From Syntrophales bacterium (lineage in GTDB: Bacteria; Desulfobacterota; Syntrophia; Syntrophales; UBA2192), in NCBI GenBank assembly GCA_025454095.1, contig JALOPC010000097.1:1-6254 (forward strand): 6,254 nt of DNA, read 5' to 3'. The notes beneath the pieces were generated by a model. The model saw only the letters and a list, made by a program, of their open reading frames with translations. It did no database searches and was not told the DNA's origin. The number at the start of each line of letters is the position of its first letter. Position 1 is the stretch's first letter. The position numbers were made by a program, and so were the translations under genes. Of this stretch, positions 5,401 through 6,254 are shown piece by piece.

Positions 5401-6254
5401 ATGGCGAAAGAGAGGCTCGTGGTCATCGGTGGGGACGCGGCGGGAATGAGCGCCGCCGCCCAGGCGAAGCGGCTCGACAAAGGGCTGGACGTCATCGCCT
5501 TCGAGAAGGGTCCCCACACCTCCTACTCGGCCTGAAGCATCCCCTACTACGTCGGCAAGGTTGTCGACGACGTCAACAAGCTGATCGCCGTCACACCCGA
5601 GGAATTCAAGACCGAGTACGGCATCGACGCCCGCATCCTGCACGAGGTCGAGGAGATCGACCCGAAGAACGGGCGGGTTCTGGTGAAGTGCCTCCGGAGC
5701 AAGAAAGGGTGGTGGGAGCCCTTTGACCGGCTCCTCATCGCCACGGGTGCCCTGCCGTTCTGCCCGAAGGTCCCGGGCCGGGAGGCCGTGGGGATCTTCG
5801 GCCTGCACTCCCTGCAGAGCGGGATCACGGTGCGCAGGGTGCTGGACGAGGAGAACCCGAAGAGAGCCGTCATCATCGGCGGCGGCTACATCGGGCTCGA
5901 GATGGCCGAGGCACTCACCCTGCGGGGGCTCGACGTTTCCCTGGTCGACCGGGCGCCGCAGGTCATGAACACGCTGGACCCCGACATGGGGTCCCTCGTC
6001 TCCGACGCTCTGGTCCAGGTCGGCGTCAAGCTCTACCGCGAAGAGGCCCTCGAGACTTTCGAGGTGGCCGGCGGCCGCGTGAAGGCCGTGGTGACCGAAA
6101 AGCGCACCCTGCCGGCGGACATCGTGATCCTGGGCCTCGGCGTGCGGCCCAACACGGACCTGGCGGCAAGGGCGGGGATTCCCCTCGGGGTACGCGACGC
6201 CCTGCGCGTCAACGACCGGATGCAGACGGAGGCCTCCGGCATCTGGGCGGCGGG
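5401..6254 (+). CDS. CoA-disulfide reductase/NADH oxidase-family flavoenzyme with predicted selenocysteine at the active site (3' end outside window)
   Basis: An FAD- and NAD(P)H-dependent pyridine nucleotide-disulfide oxidoreductase of the single-active-site-Cys class (CoA-disulfide reductase, NADH oxidase/peroxidase, persulfide reductase). Visible: N-terminal FAD fold with VVIGGDAAGMSAA (7-19; family usually GGVAAGMSAA), active-site segment TSYSA-[UGA]-SIPYY (40-50), LLIATGA (111-117), NAD(P)H Rossmann motif IIGGGYIGLE (158-167), and ILGLGVRPN (243-251). The window ends inside the FAD-contact motif IWAAG(D). 284 codons are present of a usual 440-450, or about 560 with a C-terminal rhodanese domain. 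Codon 45 is TGA (5533-5535) exactly where the family has its redox Cys; the same frame continues open for 239 further codons. I read it as Sec45, forming a selenenic or selenyl-sulfide intermediate. Four neighbouring genes use TGA as their stop, so the code is not reassigned. The alternative is a nonsense mutation or sequencing error. Automatic annotation would split this into a 44-aa fragment and a headless enzyme. Confidence 0.88.
5533..5535 (+). other. Predicted selenocysteine (UGA) codon
   Basis: This in-frame TGA is codon 45 of the flavoenzyme. Flanking residues S-Y-S-A before and S-I-P-Y-Y-V-G after align without gap to the family motif S-Y-x-x-C-[GSA]-[LI]-P-Y-Y, where C is the catalytic cysteine. 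Replacement of a redox Cys by Sec is the classic signature of a selenoprotein. Confidence 0.85.
5549..5573 (+). promoter_or_regulatory. Candidate bacterial SECIS stem-loop
   Basis: Downstream of the UGA, ACGTCG (5549-5554) pairs perfectly with CGACGT (5568-5573), leaving a 13-nt apical loop (5555-5567) that begins with G. The loop begins 19 nt after the UGA. As I recall the bacterial SECIS model (upper stem of at least 4 bp, loop 3-14 nt, G in the first two loop positions, loop 16-37 nt from UGA), this fits. AGC 5536-5538 could pair with GCT 5580-5582 as a lower stem. A competing fold (5560-5563 with 5574-5577 plus 5565-5566 with 5571-5572, loop ACGA) is possible; SelB would decide. Confidence 0.55.

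Noticed and set aside
5401..5535. Flavoenzyme as a pseudogene with a premature stop, or as a 44-aa small protein
   Set aside because: The TGA falls exactly on the catalytic Cys codon, no frameshift or other stop occurs in the following 239 codons, all downstream motifs are intact, and a SECIS-like hairpin follows. A random nonsense mutation would hit this residue only by coincidence.
4600..5535. Upstream extension of the flavoenzyme frame to an ATG at 4600
   Set aside because: The extension runs antisense through the scaffold gene, while ATG 5401 has a perfect Shine-Dalgarno site and begins at the usual distance from the FAD motif.

Overview
The window is high-GC bacterial DNA with strongly G/C-biased third codon positions. 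The gene content (NtrB/NtrC-type two-component pair, cytoplasmic molybdopterin/tungstopterin oxidoreductase, NifU/IscU-type Fe-S scaffold, and a CoA-disulfide-reductase-like flavoenzyme with an in-frame UGA) fits an anaerobic, selenium-using bacterium. A Desulfobacterota/Syntrophobacteria-like deltaproteobacterium is my best guess; this is inference from gene style, not from a marker gene.

Layout. (1) Positions 3-1043, + strand: C-terminal part of a PAS-containing sensor histidine kinase whose 5' end lies outside the window. (2) 1074-2441, + strand: its NtrC-family sigma-54 activator. (3) 2458-2497: an 18-bp perfect-stem bidirectional terminator separating two convergent units. (4) 2547-4625, - strand: a single-subunit Mo/W-bis-MGD oxidoreductase of the DMSO-reductase superfamily, with an Asp where the second cluster Cys is expected. 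(5) 4626-4782: a spacer with possible promoter elements. (6) 4783-5226, - strand: a NifU/IscU-like scaffold. (7) 5227-5400: a divergent promoter region. (8) 5401-6254, + strand: a CoA-disulfide reductase/NADH oxidase family flavoenzyme, cut by the window end.

The main discovery is in (8). The reading frame carries TGA at 5533-5535, exactly at the family's single catalytic redox cysteine (S-Y-x-x-[C]-x-[LI]-P-Y). The frame then stays open to the window edge with all downstream family motifs intact. A stem-loop of plausible bacterial SECIS geometry follows the TGA. The four complete gene ends in the window all use TGA as a real stop, so this looks like site-specific selenocysteine insertion rather than genetic-code reassignment.

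How the genes may work together (inference): the scaffold and the Mo/W enzyme share a strand and may form one unit, the scaffold serving Fe-S supply. The neighbouring two-component system could control a sigma-54 promoter, and a weak candidate lies before the Mo/W gene. The selenoflavoenzyme is divergently transcribed and would handle CoA-disulfide, persulfide or peroxide redox chemistry.
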